Shown: positions 22,280 through 31,077, numbered from the stretch's first letter. The stretch is DNA of 35,519 nt from Clostridiaceae bacterium (GCA_012718915.1 JAAYBI010000029.1:1-35519); one strand, 5' to 3'. Numbers and translations are program-made. Notes: generated by a model from the sequence alone, not told the origin.

Positions 22280-23830
22280 ATGGCTAAACCAACAGGATTC
22301 ATGGAATATCAACGAGAGGATCCCAAAGATCGTCTTCCGATAGAAAGAATTTGTGATTACAACGAGTTTCACGAGCACTTTGACGAAAAGAAGCGACGGG
22401 AGCAGGCCGCGCGATGCATGGATTGCGGCATACCCTTTTGTCACACCGGCATAATGATTAACCGTGCGGCATCGGGATGTCCGATCAACAATCTCATTCC
22501 GGAATGGAATGAATTGATATACAAAGGCCTTTGGGATGAGGCTTATCGCCGCCTTGCAAAGACCAACAACTTTCCGGAATTTACGGGAAGAGTTTGCCCG
22601 GCGCCCTGTGAAGGCGCCTGTACCGTCGGACTCAACGATACGGCCGTTACGATCAAGCAAAACGAGTGCCACATCATTGACCGCGCGTTTGAAGAGCGAC
22701 TCGTTGCGCCGACCGTTCCGTCTGTTCGCAGCGGTAAAAAAATCGCCGTCATCGGCTCCGGCCCGGCCGGACTGGCTTGCGCCGAGCAACTTAATAAAGT
22801 CGGACACGAAGTGACGGTTTACGAGAGAAGCGACCGACCCGGCGGACTATTAATGTACGGCATTCCGAACATGAAGCTCGAAAAAAGTGTTGTCCTTCGG
22901 CGCGTCGAACTGATGGAACAATCCGGTATCCGATTTCAGATGAACACCGAAATCGGAAAAGACCTGCAGCTCGATAGACTTCTGGATACAAACGATGCGG
23001 TCATATTATGCTGTGGTGCGACTCTTGCCCGTGATCTGAACGTCCCGGGGCGCGAAGCAAAAGGTATATATTTCGCCGTTGATTTTCTGACTCAAAACAC
23101 AAGAGCGCTCCTTTCCGAAAAAGTCAAGAAAGAGAGTGGCAATAGCGGCGCGGGAGATGCGGCTGGTGCACAGTCAAAATGTGCGGGTGTACCAACCGGA
23201 GCCTTGTCGGCAAAAGACAAAAATGTCATCATCATCGGAGGCGGCGACACGGGAACCGATTGCGTCGGCACGTCGCTTCGCCACGGCGCGAAAAGTGTCA
23301 CTCAGATTGAAATTATGCCCCGCCCGTCCGAGACTCGTCCGGCCGACAATCCGTGGCCGCAGTGGCCAATGACACTCAAAACCGACTACGGACAGCAAGA
23401 AGCCATAGCAGTGACCGGAAAAGATCCCCGCGTCTGGGAGACCACCGTACGCGCAATAAATAAGGACTCAAAGGGACGCGTGAAAAGTGTTGAGACCGTA
23501 CAAGTCAAGTGGCAAAAACTCGAAAACGGCGCCATGGTACCCAAGCCCGTCGAGGGCACCGAAAAAACCTTGCCCGCCGACATGGTATTGTTGGCGATGG
23601 GATTTCTGGGCCCCGAGGACCACGTTTTGGGTGATGTTCGTATCGAGCGGGACACGCGGAGCAACTTCATCGGCATCGATGGCGTCTATCAATCCTCCAA
23701 TCCAAAACTTTTCGCTGCAGGTGATGCACGCCGCGGGCAGAGTCTGGTCGTCTGGGCGATCTTCGAAGGCCGCGCCGCGGCCGCCGGATGCGACGCTTAT
23801 CTCATGGGCAAGACAAATTTGCCGGGATAA
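22280..23830 (+). CDS. gltD: Glutamate synthase small (beta) subunit
   Basis: Passes electrons from NAD(P)H through FAD and Fe-S clusters to GltB. N-terminal cysteine clusters (CMDCGIPFC, ASGCPINN, CPAPCEGAC) bind the Fe-S centres. FAD and NAD(P) motifs are VIGSGPAGLACAEQL with RPGGLLMYGIP, and IIGGGDTGTDC. The C-terminal GDARRGQSLVVWAI is the FAD-closing motif. It is 516 residues from the ATG at 22280 (AAGGAGGTGG), slightly long because of a Gly/Ala-rich insert (residues about 280-305) just before the second Rossmann motif. Co-transcribed with gltB. Confidence 0.95.
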   Translation: MAKPTGFMEYQREDPKDRLPIERICDYNEFHEHFDEKKRREQAARCMDCGIPFCHTGIMINRAASGCPINNLIPEWNELIYKGLWDEAYRRLAKTNNFPEFTGRVCPAPCEGACTVGLNDTAVTIKQNECHIIDRAFEERLVAPTVPSVRSGKKIAVIGSGPAGLACAEQLNKVGHEVTVYERSDRPGGLLMYGIPNMKLEKSVVLRRVELMEQSGIRFQMNTEIGKDLQLDRLLDTNDAVILCCGATLARDLNVPGREAKGIYFAVDFLTQNTRALLSEKVKKESGNSGAGDAAGAQSKCAGVPTGALSAKDKNVIIIGGGDTGTDCVGTSLRHGAKSVTQIEIMPRPSETRPADNPWPQWPMTLKTDYGQQEAIAVTGKDPRVWETTVRAINKDSKGRVKSVETVQVKWQKLENGAMVPKPVEGTEKTLPADMVLLAMGFLGPEDHVLGDVRIERDTRSNFIGIDGVYQSSNPKLFAAGDARRGQSLVVWAIFEGRAAAAGCDAYLMGKTNLPG

Positions 23831-23911
23831 TTGATAAGCAGCGGGCCGCAGAGAGATCATCGGGAAGCAAGATATTGCGTCAGTGCGGCACGGTCAGAAG
23901 AAGAGAATGCT

Positions 23912-23970
23912 ACGGGACTGTCTAAAAAGACTTGTAACGAAGTCGAAAGAGACAGCCCCGTTCATTTTGT
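23912..23970 (+). terminator. Terminator after gltBD
   Basis: ACGGGACTGTCT (23912-23923) pairs with AGACAGCCCCGT (23950-23961) along 12 positions (one mismatch), with an inner GACTT/AAGTC stem, followed by TCATTTTGT. The stem is strong and the T-tract moderate. Confidence 0.7.
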
Positions 23971-23993
23971 CTCGATTGCTTCGCGAATAGAGA

Positions 23994-23999
23994 TATAAT
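23994..23999 (+). promoter_or_regulatory. -10 element of the ArsC/Spx-family gene
   Basis: A perfect TATAAT 35 bp before the start codon. The best -35 candidates are weak (TCGATT at 16 bp) or too distant (TTGTCT at 21 bp). Confidence 0.45.
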
Positions 24000-24033
24000 G
24001 ATTATCAAGAAAAAATATACGGGAGGCGTGCTC

Positions 24034-24384
24034 ATGGTGTTTATTTGTTACCCTCGTTGCACAACTTGCCAAAAGGCAAGAAAATGGCTGGACGATCACG
24101 ATATCGAGTATATATTTAGAGATATTAAGATGGACCGGCCGACCAGAGCAGAAATCGCCGCGTGGCAGAAGAATGGTAATCTCCCGCTGAAGCGATTCTT
24201 TAACACTTCCGGACTCCTTTATCGAGAGCAGAACTTGTCTAAGCGAATTCCCGGCATGAGTGAAGACGAACTTCTGGATCTGTTGGCTACCGACGGCATG
24301 ATGGTAAAGCGTCCGCTTTTGATCGGAGATGATATGGTTCTGGTTGGCTTTCGCGAAAAGGAGTGGGAGGAAAGATTGGGTTGA
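24034..24384 (+). CDS. ArsC/Spx-family thioredoxin-fold protein
   Basis: A 116-residue protein with a CTTC motif (CYPRCTTCQKARKWLDDHDI) at the N-terminal end of a thioredoxin-like fold and the family C-terminal segment VKRPLLIGDDMVLVGFREKEWEE. The family includes Spx/MgsR RNA polymerase-binding regulators and arsenate-reductase-like enzymes, and sequence alone does not separate them. GGGAGG, 7 nt before the ATG at 24034, decides the start. No ars genes are nearby, so an arsenic role is not supported. It is monocistronic, between the gltBD terminator and the amt promoter. Confidence 0.8.
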   Translation: MVFICYPRCTTCQKARKWLDDHDIEYIFRDIKMDRPTRAEIAAWQKNGNLPLKRFFNTSGLLYREQNLSKRIPGMSEDELLDLLATDGMMVKRPLLIGDDMVLVGFREKEWEERLG

Positions 24385-24553
24385 GTGATCCGCCATCTCT
24401 TGCCGGGAGAGACATAGCGCAGTGAATTGCAGGACGAACATCTCTTCTGTCGACGATTCTTTGCGAGATAAGACCCATAGAGAAATTATTTGCGGAGCGA
24501 CTTGCACAAATATGCCGGTTGGCGGTGAATATTTTCTCGATAAGCCTGCAAAG
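24385..24553. other. Intergenic region after the ArsC/Spx-family gene
   Basis: No gene seen. It has a short TCTCT/AGAGA hairpin (24396-24412) soon after the stop codon, without a T-run, so no convincing terminator. The amt operator and promoter follow from 24554. Confidence 0.5.
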
Positions 24554-24579
24554 TGCAAGTTTATAAATATAATCTTGCA
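24554..24579. promoter_or_regulatory. Inverted repeat upstream of amt (nitrogen-box site 3)
   Basis: TGCAAG (24554-24559), 14-bp AT-rich centre, CTTGCA (24574-24579). It is identical in half-sites and spacing to the glnA palindrome. It ends 18 bp before the -35, ten more than at glnA and purA, about one helical turn. Confidence 0.72.
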
Positions 24580-24597
24580 TAAATTACGAAAAAACAC

Positions 24598-24626
24598 TTG
24601 ACAAGCAATGTGGGCGGTATTAATAT
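24598..24626 (+). promoter_or_regulatory. amt promoter
   Basis: Perfect -35 TTGACA (24598-24603), 17-bp spacer, -10 TAATAT (24621-24626). The transcript should start near 24632, only about 10 nt before the leader terminator stem. Confidence 0.82.
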
Positions 24627-24640
24627 AACAACATCAAACA

Positions 24641-24680
24641 AAGACGTGGCGTTCCAACGGGGCGCGGCGTCTTTTTGTAT
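24641..24680 (+). terminator. Leader terminator (putative attenuator) of amt
   Basis: A 15-position stem (24641-24655 with 24659-24673, one G-G mismatch, three G-U) closes on a 3-nt loop AAC and is followed by TTTGTATTT (five T in a row counting the two that end the stem). It lies between the promoter and the AAGGAGGTGA ribosome-binding site of amt, so full-length amt mRNA requires readthrough. Confidence 0.78.
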
Positions 24681-24696
24681 TTAAGGAGGTGACTAT

Positions 24697-26412
24697 ATGC
24701 TTTCATCGGCAAGTACCATTTGGGTCTTGGTTGCTGCGGCACTCGTGTTCTTTATGCAAGCCGGATTCGCTATGGTAGAAACAGGATTGACTCGCGCGAA
24801 AAACGCCGGAAACATCATCATGAAGAACATGATGGACTTTTCGATCGGTACGATTTTGTATTGGTTTTTCGGATTCGGCATTATGTTTGCGGGGTCGAGT
24901 GCATTTATTGGGGGATTGGATTTTCTGTCTCGGGGGGCCTATACGGATATTTTACCGGCCGGCGTACCGAAATTCGCATTCCTCATTTTTCAAACGGTGT
25001 TCTGTGCTACGGCGGCTACGATTGTGTCGGGTGCCATGGCAGAAAGAACCAATTTCTTAGCCTACTGCATATATAGTGCAGTGATCAGCGGTGTTATTTA
25101 TCCGATCAGCGGCCACTGGATATGGGGCGGCGGATGGCTCGCAGATTTGGGCTTTCACGATTTTGCCGGTTCAACCGCGGTTCACATGGTCGGTGGTGTT
25201 GCGGCCTTAATCGGGGCCATGATTCTCGGACCACGTATCGGTAAATACGACAAGAATAAGAAGTCCAGAGCGATCTTGGGTCACAGTTTGCCTTTAGCGG
25301 CATTGGGCGTATTTATTCTCTGGTTCTGTTGGTTTGGTTTTAACGGTGGTTCGACCGTATCGGCCGACGGTGACGAAGCTTTGACCGCGATGGGTCACAT
25401 TTTTGTTACAACGAACCTTGCGGCAGCAGTCGCGGCTCTTACGGTTCTTATCGTCACTTGGATACGATACAAGAAACCCGATGTTTCCATGACACTCAAC
25501 GGTGCTCTGGCCGGATTGGTTGGTATTACAGCTGGATGTGATGTTGTTAACCCCGTTGGCGCAGCCCTCATAGGTCTTATCGCCGGCGTCTTGGTCTTTG
25601 TCGGTATCGAGTTTGTAGATAAAGTTCTTCATGTCGACGATCCGGTCGGTGCAGTTGGCGTACACGGTATCTGCGGTGCAGCCGGTACGTTGATGGTTGG
25701 ATTGTTTGCGATAGATGGTGGTTTGTTCTATGGCGGCGGATTTAAAATGCTCGGCGTTCAGGCTGTAGGCGTCGGTGCGGTCATCGCATGGGTTGCCGTC
25801 ACCATGACGATTGTATTCTTTATCCTGAAGAAAACCATTGGCCTTCGCGTTTCAAAAGAAGAGGAAATCACCGGTCTGGATATCTGCGAGCATGGACTTG
25901 AGAGCGCTTACGGCGACTTCAGCATCATCGATCGCAGCGCACTGGATCTTCTTACAGATGGCACGACAGCTGAGTTTGTTCCGTCCGGCAAGGTGCCGAT
26001 GGATGCAGCCGTCCCGGTTGCTCTGCGCACAGCGACCGCGCCGATGGCGTCCGATGTGAAAATGACGAAGATTGAAATTATCATCAAGCAGAACAAGTTT
26101 GAAGCTTTGAAAGAAGCCATGGATCAGATCGGTATTACCGGTATGACGGTGACCCAAGTGTTGGGATACGGCATACAGGGTGGAAGAACCGAATACTATC
26201 GCGGTATTAAGATGGAGACTACACTCTTGCCGAAGATTAAGGTTGAAATCGTAGTGAGCAAGGTTCCTGTAAGCCAAGTCGTAGAAACGGCGAAAAAGGT
26301 TCTTTATACCGGCAATATCGGTGATGGTAAAATCTTTATTTACAATACTGAGAATGTCATCAAGATTCGAACCGGTGAAGAAGGTGTAGAAGCCCTCCAG
26401 GATGTCGAATAA
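24697..26412 (+). CDS. amt: Ammonium transporter with fused C-terminal PII domain
   Basis: Membrane ammonium channel of the Amt/Mep/Rh family joined to its own PII regulator. The first about 390 residues are membrane segments, with the pore twin histidines in GSTAVHMVGGVAALIGA and VGVHGICGAAGTLMVGL. After a roughly 65-residue linker, residues about 456-566 form a GlnB/GlnK-like domain (KIEIIIKQNKFEALKEAM, T-loop start GYGIQGGRTEYYRG, KIGDGKIF-like NIGDGKIFIYN, KIRTGEE). The T-loop Tyr that GlnD uridylylates (Tyr51 in E. coli) is replaced: RGAEY becomes RGIKM. In most bacteria amt and glnK are separate adjacent genes. The start is set by AAGGAGGTGA. Confidence 0.95.
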   Translation: MLSSASTIWVLVAAALVFFMQAGFAMVETGLTRAKNAGNIIMKNMMDFSIGTILYWFFGFGIMFAGSSAFIGGLDFLSRGAYTDILPAGVPKFAFLIFQTVFCATAATIVSGAMAERTNFLAYCIYSAVISGVIYPISGHWIWGGGWLADLGFHDFAGSTAVHMVGGVAALIGAMILGPRIGKYDKNKKSRAILGHSLPLAALGVFILWFCWFGFNGGSTVSADGDEALTAMGHIFVTTNLAAAVAALTVLIVTWIRYKKPDVSMTLNGALAGLVGITAGCDVVNPVGAALIGLIAGVLVFVGIEFVDKVLHVDDPVGAVGVHGICGAAGTLMVGLFAIDGGLFYGGGFKMLGVQAVGVGAVIAWVAVTMTIVFFILKKTIGLRVSKEEEITGLDICEHGLESAYGDFSIIDRSALDLLTDGTTAEFVPSGKVPMDAAVPVALRTATAPMASDVKMTKIEIIIKQNKFEALKEAMDQIGITGMTVTQVLGYGIQGGRTEYYRGIKMETTLLPKIKVEIVVSKVPVSQVVETAKKVLYTGNIGDGKIFIYNTENVIKIRTGEEGVEALQDVE

Positions 26413-26455
26413 TCATTCGCAGAAAGTAATCAACGTCTTGTAGGATGTCGAATAG
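26399..26455 (+). repeat. Short duplication of the amt 3' end
   Basis: The last codons and stop of amt (GGATGTCGAATAATCA, from 26400) recur about 43 bp downstream as GGATGTCGAATAGTCA, with one base changed so that TAA becomes TAG. It looks like a small local duplication. Confidence 0.6.
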
Positions 26456-26464
26456 TCAGCCAAT

Positions 26465-26537
26465 GTCGGTAAGCATTGCCCCTCATGACGACGGATAATC
26501 AGCCATAGCCAATCATGGTCAACCATTGCTTACCGAC
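26465..26537. repeat. Long inverted repeat after amt
   Basis: GTCGGTAAGCA (26465-26475) and TGCTTACCGAC (26527-26537) are perfectly complementary across a 51-bp gap. No ORF or T-run is attached. It could be a remnant of a small repeat element. Confidence 0.5.
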
Positions 26538-26550
26538 TCCACCCAAATTT

Positions 26551-26596
26551 CAACCGCACAGCCGGCAGTCACGCTAGTTGTGCGGTTGTTTGTTGC
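26551..26596 (+). terminator. Terminator of amt
   Basis: CAACCGCACA (26551-26560) pairs perfectly with TGTGCGGTTG (26579-26588), loop 18 nt, followed by TTTGTTG. It separates amt from purA, so the later purA leader terminator is not needed to stop amt transcription. Confidence 0.75.
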
Positions 26597-26643
26597 ACAA
26601 TAATGAAGAAAGTCGATTCTTTTTTATGTAATGTCAATAAAAA

Positions 26644-26669
26644 TGCAAGTTGGAGCAGTCGAATTTGCA
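26644..26669. promoter_or_regulatory. Inverted repeat upstream of purA (nitrogen-box site 4)
   Basis: TGCAAG (26644-26649), 14-bp centre, TTTGCA (26664-26669); one mismatch from the glnA and amt motif. It ends 8 bp before the purA -35, the same distance as at glnA. Confidence 0.65.
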
Positions 26670-26677
26670 TAATCAAA

Positions 26678-26706
26678 TTGACACGCTTTCTGGTCGCTCG
26701 TATAAT
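26678..26706 (+). promoter_or_regulatory. purA-guaA promoter
   Basis: Full consensus: TTGACA (26678-26683), 17-bp spacer, TATAAT (26701-26706). Start of transcription is expected near 26713. Confidence 0.88.
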
Positions 26707-26715
26707 AAACGTGGC

Positions 26716-26755
26716 GGGAAAATCGCGGGAATAATGCTCCGATTTCCCTTTTTTG
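26716..26755 (+). terminator. Leader terminator (putative attenuator) of purA
   Basis: GGGAAAATCG (26716-26725) pairs with CGATTTCCC (26740-26748) with one bulged A, followed immediately by six T (26749-26754). It begins almost at the predicted transcript start and precedes the AGGGAGG ribosome-binding site of purA. Confidence 0.78.
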
Positions 26756-26788
26756 TTTCAATCCGTCTATTACCAAGGGAGGAAAACA

Positions 26789-28063
26789 ATGGTTAAAGCA
26801 ATCGTCGGCGCGAACTGGGGAGATGAGGGCAAGGGCAAGATTACGGATATGTTTGCCGACAAGTCCGATATTGTCATACGTTTTCAGGGCGGCGCAAACG
26901 CCGGCCACACCATCATCAACCACTACGGTAAATTTGCACTGCACCAACTGCCTTCCGGTGTTTTTCACCAGAGCGTCACCAACATCATAGGAAACGGTGT
27001 CGCGCTAAATATTCCGAAGCTTCAAGAAGAGATTAACCATGTCGTTATAGGCGGCGTCCCGATGCCGAATCTGATGGTTTCGGATCGCACGCAAATCGTC
27101 ATGCCCTATCATGTTCTGTTTGATCAATATGAAGAGGAGCGTCTAGGCGGCAAGGCTTTTGGGTCGACCAAGTCCGGCATCGCTCCTTTTTACTCAGATA
27201 AATATGCTAAGATCGGATTTCAAGTATGCGAGCTTTTCGATGAGGAGGCGCTCAGCGAAAAGATTTCTTCTGTTCTGGAAGTTAAAAACATAATTATTCA
27301 AAATCTCTACCATAAGGAGCCGATCGACGCGGCGGAGCTTTTCGACACGTTGATGGATTATCGCAAATTTATTGCGCCGTTTGTCGCGGATGTCGGTGCT
27401 TTTCTGTATGATGCGATTAAGAGCGGTGCGCGCGTGTTGCTTGAAGGTCAGCTGGGTTCTATGAAGGATCCGGACATGGGGATTTACCCGATGGTCACAT
27501 CATCCTCGACATTAGCCGGATACGGCGCAGTGGGTGCGGGTATTCCGCCCTATGAGATCAAGGAAATTGTTGCAGTGACCAAGGCCTATTCGTCTGCGGT
27601 CGGAGCCGGAGAGTTTGTCAGTGAGATTTTCGGAGATGAGGCCAATGAGATGCGTCGTCGCGGCGGTGACGCCGGTGAATACGGCGCAACCACCGGAAGA
27701 GCGCGTCGGATGGGCTGGTTTGATTGTGTGGCCAGCCGCTACGGTTGCCGGGTTCAGGGCGCAACAGAGGTGGCGTTGACGGCAATCGATTGTCTGAGCT
27801 ATCTGGATCAAATTCCGGTCTGCGTCGCCTATGATATTGACGGTGAGCAAACGCTTGATTTTCCGAACCAGACCAAGCTTAAGCACGCGAAGCCGGTTCT
27901 CAAAGTACTCGAAGGTTGGAAAACCGATATCAGGGGCGTCACCTCTTTTCAGCAATTGCCCAAAGCGGCTCAGGAATACGTGCTCTTCATCGAAAAGGAA
28001 CTGGGCGTTCCGGTTCGTATAGTATCGACCGGTCCAAAGCGAGAAGAAATCATGTTCCGCTAA
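26789..28063 (+). CDS. purA: Adenylosuccinate synthetase
   Basis: Joins IMP and aspartate with GTP, the first committed step to AMP. From the ATG at 26789 (AGGGAGG) it is 424 residues. Motifs are GANWGDEGKGKITD (P-loop-like, with Asn where most have Gln), GGANAGHTI with the catalytic His, and ATTGRARRMGW. The segment that reads GIGPAY in many PurA proteins is GIAPFYSDKYAKIG here, so it belongs to a divergent PurA branch. It is followed by guaA after 33 bp, forming a purine operon that makes both AMP and GMP branch enzymes from IMP/XMP. Confidence 0.95.
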   Translation: MVKAIVGANWGDEGKGKITDMFADKSDIVIRFQGGANAGHTIINHYGKFALHQLPSGVFHQSVTNIIGNGVALNIPKLQEEINHVVIGGVPMPNLMVSDRTQIVMPYHVLFDQYEEERLGGKAFGSTKSGIAPFYSDKYAKIGFQVCELFDEEALSEKISSVLEVKNIIIQNLYHKEPIDAAELFDTLMDYRKFIAPFVADVGAFLYDAIKSGARVLLEGQLGSMKDPDMGIYPMVTSSSTLAGYGAVGAGIPPYEIKEIVAVTKAYSSAVGAGEFVSEIFGDEANEMRRRGGDAGEYGATTGRARRMGWFDCVASRYGCRVQGATEVALTAIDCLSYLDQIPVCVAYDIDGEQTLDFPNQTKLKHAKPVLKVLEGWKTDIRGVTSFQQLPKAAQEYVLFIEKELGVPVRIVSTGPKREEIMFR

Positions 28064-28096
28064 TTAGTGTTCGGACATAAAGAGAGGGCTCTATAG

Positions 28097-29629
28097 ATGA
28101 CTAACGAAAAAATCCTCGTCCTTGATTTCGGAGGACAGTATAATCAACTCATCGCGCGACGCGTTCGAGAGCAAAATGTATATACGGAGATTCTTCCCTA
28201 TACGGCGAGTCTGGAGCGTATTCGCGATGGTCATTATAAAGGCATCATTTTTACCGGCGGACCGAACAGTGTCTACGAAAAATCATCACCCCACTATAAT
28301 AAAGATATCCTGAATTTAGGCATACCGGTGCTCGGCATTTGCTACGGCGCGCAGCTTCTGGCGTATATGCTGGACGGCCTGGTTAAGACCGCGCCGGTCA
28401 GCGAATACGGGAAAACAGAGATCACATTGTCTTCGGTCGCGAAGCTTTTCAAGAATGTAAAGCCGGATACGACCTGTTGGATGAGCCATACGGATTACAT
28501 TGCCGTGCCGCCGGAGGGTTTTGTCGTGACGGCACAGACCAAGGATTGCCCGGTCGCCGCGATGGAGAACCCGGAAAAGGGCTATTACGCCGCACAGTTC
28601 CATCCGGAAGTCATGCACACGCCTCAGGGTTCCGACATTCTCAGAAACTTTATCTACGATGTCTGCGGCTGTTCCGGTGAATGGGTGATGTCGGCATTTG
28701 TCGAGGAGTCAATCGCAAAAATTCGCGAAAAGATCGGCCAGAAGCGTGTCCTCTGTGCCATGTCCGGTGGTGTCGACTCGTCGGTTGCCGCCTTAATGAT
28801 CCACAAAGCCGTCGGCAAGCAGCTGACTTGTGTATTCGTGGATCATGGCCTCCTGCGTAAGAACGAGGGCGATGATGTTGAGCGCATTTTCAAGGGCGAG
28901 TTCGATATGAATCTCATTCGAGTGAACTGCGAAGATCGATTCCTTGCCCGTCTGGACGGCGTTGCCGATCCTGAGACCAAGCGAAAAATTATCGGAGAAG
29001 AATTCATCCGCGTCTTTGAAGAAGAAGCCAACAAGATTGGCCAAGTGGATTTTTTGGTACAGGGTACCATCTATCCGGATGTCATCGAAAGTGGCGTCGG
29101 CGATGCCGCCGTCATCAAGAGCCATCACAATGTCGGCGGATTGCCGAAGGATATAGCTCTCTCGCTCATCGAGCCACTTCGCGATCTTTTCAAGGATGAG
29201 GTGCGAAAAGCAGGACTCGAATTGGGCATTCCGGATGATCTGGTATGGCGTCAGCCTTTCCCGGGACCCGGGCTTGCGATTCGAATCATGGGTGAAATTA
29301 CGAAGGATAAACTTAACATTCTGCGTGATGCGGATGCGATCTTCAGAGATGAGATCAAGAAGGCAGGACTCGGGCGCGACGTTAATCAATATTTTGCTGT
29401 CCTGACCAATGTCCGATCTGTCGGAGTCATGGGCGACTTCCGCACCTACGATTACATGCTCGCTTTGCGCGGCGTATCCACCAGCGACTTCATGACCGCG
29501 GACTTCGCGCGAATTCCGTACGACGTGCTTGATATTTGTTCAAGACGAATTATCAATGAGGTCGGGCATATCAACCGGATTGTGTATGATATCACGAGCA
29601 AGCCGCCGGCGACGATTGAATGGGAATAG
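28097..29629 (+). CDS. guaA: GMP synthase (glutamine-hydrolysing)
   Basis: Aminates XMP to GMP using glutamine and ATP. The N-terminal class I glutaminase domain has [13 protein letters not shown] (nucleophile Cys) and [12 protein letters not shown]. The ATP pyrophosphatase domain has the P-loop [14 protein letters not shown], and the C-terminal dimerisation domain ends [15 protein letters not shown]. It is 510 residues, standard length. AGAGAGGG precedes the ATG. Second gene of the purA-guaA operon, ended by a strong terminator at 29647. Confidence 0.97.
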   Translation: MTNEKILVLDFGGQYNQLIARRVREQNVYTEILPYTASLERIRDGHYKGIIFTGGPNSVYEKSSPHYNKDILNLGIPVLGICYGAQLLAYMLDGLVKTAPVSEYGKTEITLSSVAKLFKNVKPDTTCWMSHTDYIAVPPEGFVVTAQTKDCPVAAMENPEKGYYAAQFHPEVMHTPQGSDILRNFIYDVCGCSGEWVMSAFVEESIAKIREKIGQKRVLCAMSGGVDSSVAALMIHKAVGKQLTCVFVDHGLLRKNEGDDVERIFKGEFDMNLIRVNCEDRFLARLDGVADPETKRKIIGEEFIRVFEEEANKIGQVDFLVQGTIYPDVIESGVGDAAVIKSHHNVGGLPKDIALSLIEPLRDLFKDEVRKAGLELGIPDDLVWRQPFPGPGLAIRIMGEITKDKLNILRDADAIFRDEIKKAGLGRDVNQYFAVLTNVRSVGVMGDFRTYDYMLALRGVSTSDFMTADFARIPYDVLDICSRRIINEVGHINRIVYDITSKPPATIEWE

Positions 29630-29646
29630 TGTTATTCTAGGATTAG

Positions 29647-29690
29647 TCCCCTAAACGCCTTGATATCAGGGCGTCTAGGGGATTTTTATT
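29647..29690 (+). terminator. Strong terminator after guaA
   Basis: TCCCCTA pairs with TAGGGGA (outer stem 29647-29653/29676-29682) and ACGCC with GGCGT (inner stem), one mismatch between them, followed by TTTTTATT. It marks the boundary between the nitrogen/purine block and the accessory region. Confidence 0.92.
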
Positions 29691-29922
29691 GTTGCGTTGA
29701 CCACAAATTCCGTTTAAATGATGCAATGGAAACAGCAAATAAAATTTTTAAGCGGAAGTTCCTCCATATATTTTTCGGTGTCAATGGTCTCTCTAAGAAA
29801 AGAGAGGATATCGATACAGCACAGAGTTAGTGTAAAGTTTATCTCGGTCAAAATATAAAAGAAAAACCCCCGATGTGGTAGAATTCGAATCACTTCACTA
29901 GAATGTAACGGAGGACCCATAT

Positions 29923-31041
29923 ATGCAAATCGGTTGTACGAAAAATCTTTGCCAACAGCTTAAAGTGATCCCGCAAGCCTTTAGAGATAAGGTGCCATTG
30001 TATGCGTGGCACGCCAATATTTTTACGCTTCATAGGAAAAAAGCCGTTCTTCTCGCCCATGATGCGTCGCGGTTTCCGATTCTTTTGTTCGGCCTCAAAG
30101 CCTCTCATTGGAAACAAATCGACAGCATCATCGAGAAAGCGATCTTGCGCGCGCTTGAGAACGAAGGCATCCGACCGGAAGTCATCCAAGCCTTTATGCG
30201 GGACGCCGGGGAGGTTGTTTTCACAAAGACAAATGACCGGTCGGTTCTGTCTGCGATGAATCAGATGATACAAGGCATCAAGTACTCAGAGAATAAGGAG
30301 ATGAATTCGGAGGACATTTTTCAGGAGGAAGTATGCCACTATATGGGCGAGTGGATATTTCGGCATGACGGTGTATATCGTAGCCCTAGAGAAGTGCTTC
30401 GGGAGGTACTGACCGAAAAGTATGGCGTCGGTCCGGACGGAAGCCCGCGATCCATTTATTCTGTGGTCGCTTTTCAATTCATGATGAAGCTGGAGCTGGA
30501 TAAGCATAAAGTGTGGCGAAGAGTCATTGTTCCGGCGAACATTAACTTCCGTCGACTTCATTTCGTGATACAGGATGCCTTTGGCTGGCGAAGCTATCAC
30601 TTGTATCGATTTGATTTTTTTGAAAAGGGCAAAATCGTCGCTTCGGTTTGCCTGGATCCATATTCGGATTTTCTGTTCGAAAATGAAAATGCTCCGAGCG
30701 AAGCGGATGATCAAGTTATGGTCACCCGGTATTTCCCGAAATTTCGGGAATGTACCTATGAATATGATTTCGGCGATGGATGGATCCACAAGCTCAAAAT
30801 CGAAAAGATTATCGAAGACTATGAGGACGTCCGCCCGGTATGCATCGGAGGCGAAGGCGATTGTCCGCCGGAGGACGTTGGAGGCGAAAGCGGATACGAT
30901 GATTTTCTTGAGGCCATTCGGAATCCCAAGCATCCGGAGCATCGGGAAATGACGGCTTGGGGAATCTATCAGCGGTACGAGCCGTTTGATCTATCTAAAA
31001 CGAATAGAAAGCTCGCTCGTTCTTTATACCGAATAGACTGA
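29923..31041 (+). CDS. DUF6933-like / pRiA4b ORF-3-like fusion protein
   Basis: A 372-residue protein with two parts. Residues 1-120 (MQIGCTKNLCQQLKVIP, YAWHANIFTLHRKKAVLLAHD) resemble the DUF6933 family. Residues about 185-345 (AFQFMMKLELDKHKVWRRVI, FHVIQDAFGWRSYHLYRFDF-like, YEYDFGDGWIHKLKIEKI, CIGGEGDCPPEDVGG) match the plasmid pRiA4b ORF-3-like family, often seen in mobile or defence contexts. The biochemical function of both domains is unknown. GGAGG precedes the ATG by about 8 nt. It is monocistronic, with a CTCTC/GAGAG hairpin (about 29790-29808) in the region upstream. No transposase is present, so the family name should not be taken as evidence of a mobile element. Confidence 0.8.
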   Translation: MQIGCTKNLCQQLKVIPQAFRDKVPLYAWHANIFTLHRKKAVLLAHDASRFPILLFGLKASHWKQIDSIIEKAILRALENEGIRPEVIQAFMRDAGEVVFTKTNDRSVLSAMNQMIQGIKYSENKEMNSEDIFQEEVCHYMGEWIFRHDGVYRSPREVLREVLTEKYGVGPDGSPRSIYSVVAFQFMMKLELDKHKVWRRVIVPANINFRRLHFVIQDAFGWRSYHLYRFDFFEKGKIVASVCLDPYSDFLFENENAPSEADDQVMVTRYFPKFRECTYEYDFGDGWIHKLKIEKIIEDYEDVRPVCIGGEGDCPPEDVGGESGYDDFLEAIRNPKHPEHREMTAWGIYQRYEPFDLSKTNRKLARSLYRID

Positions 31042-31077
31042 GCGTGGGGTGGGACCGGGAAAAAGTTGCGTTTTGAC

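Noticed and set aside
24034-24384. Arsenic resistance operon
   Set aside because: Only one ArsC/Spx-fold gene; no arsR, arsB or acr3 nearby, and the family is dominated by Spx-like regulators in Bacillota.
24396-24412. Terminator after the ArsC/Spx-family gene
   Set aside because: The hairpin is only 5 bp and has no T-run.
29923-31041. Insertion sequence because of the pRiA4b/IS1096-passenger family name
   Set aside because: No transposase, terminal inverted repeats or target duplications are visible.
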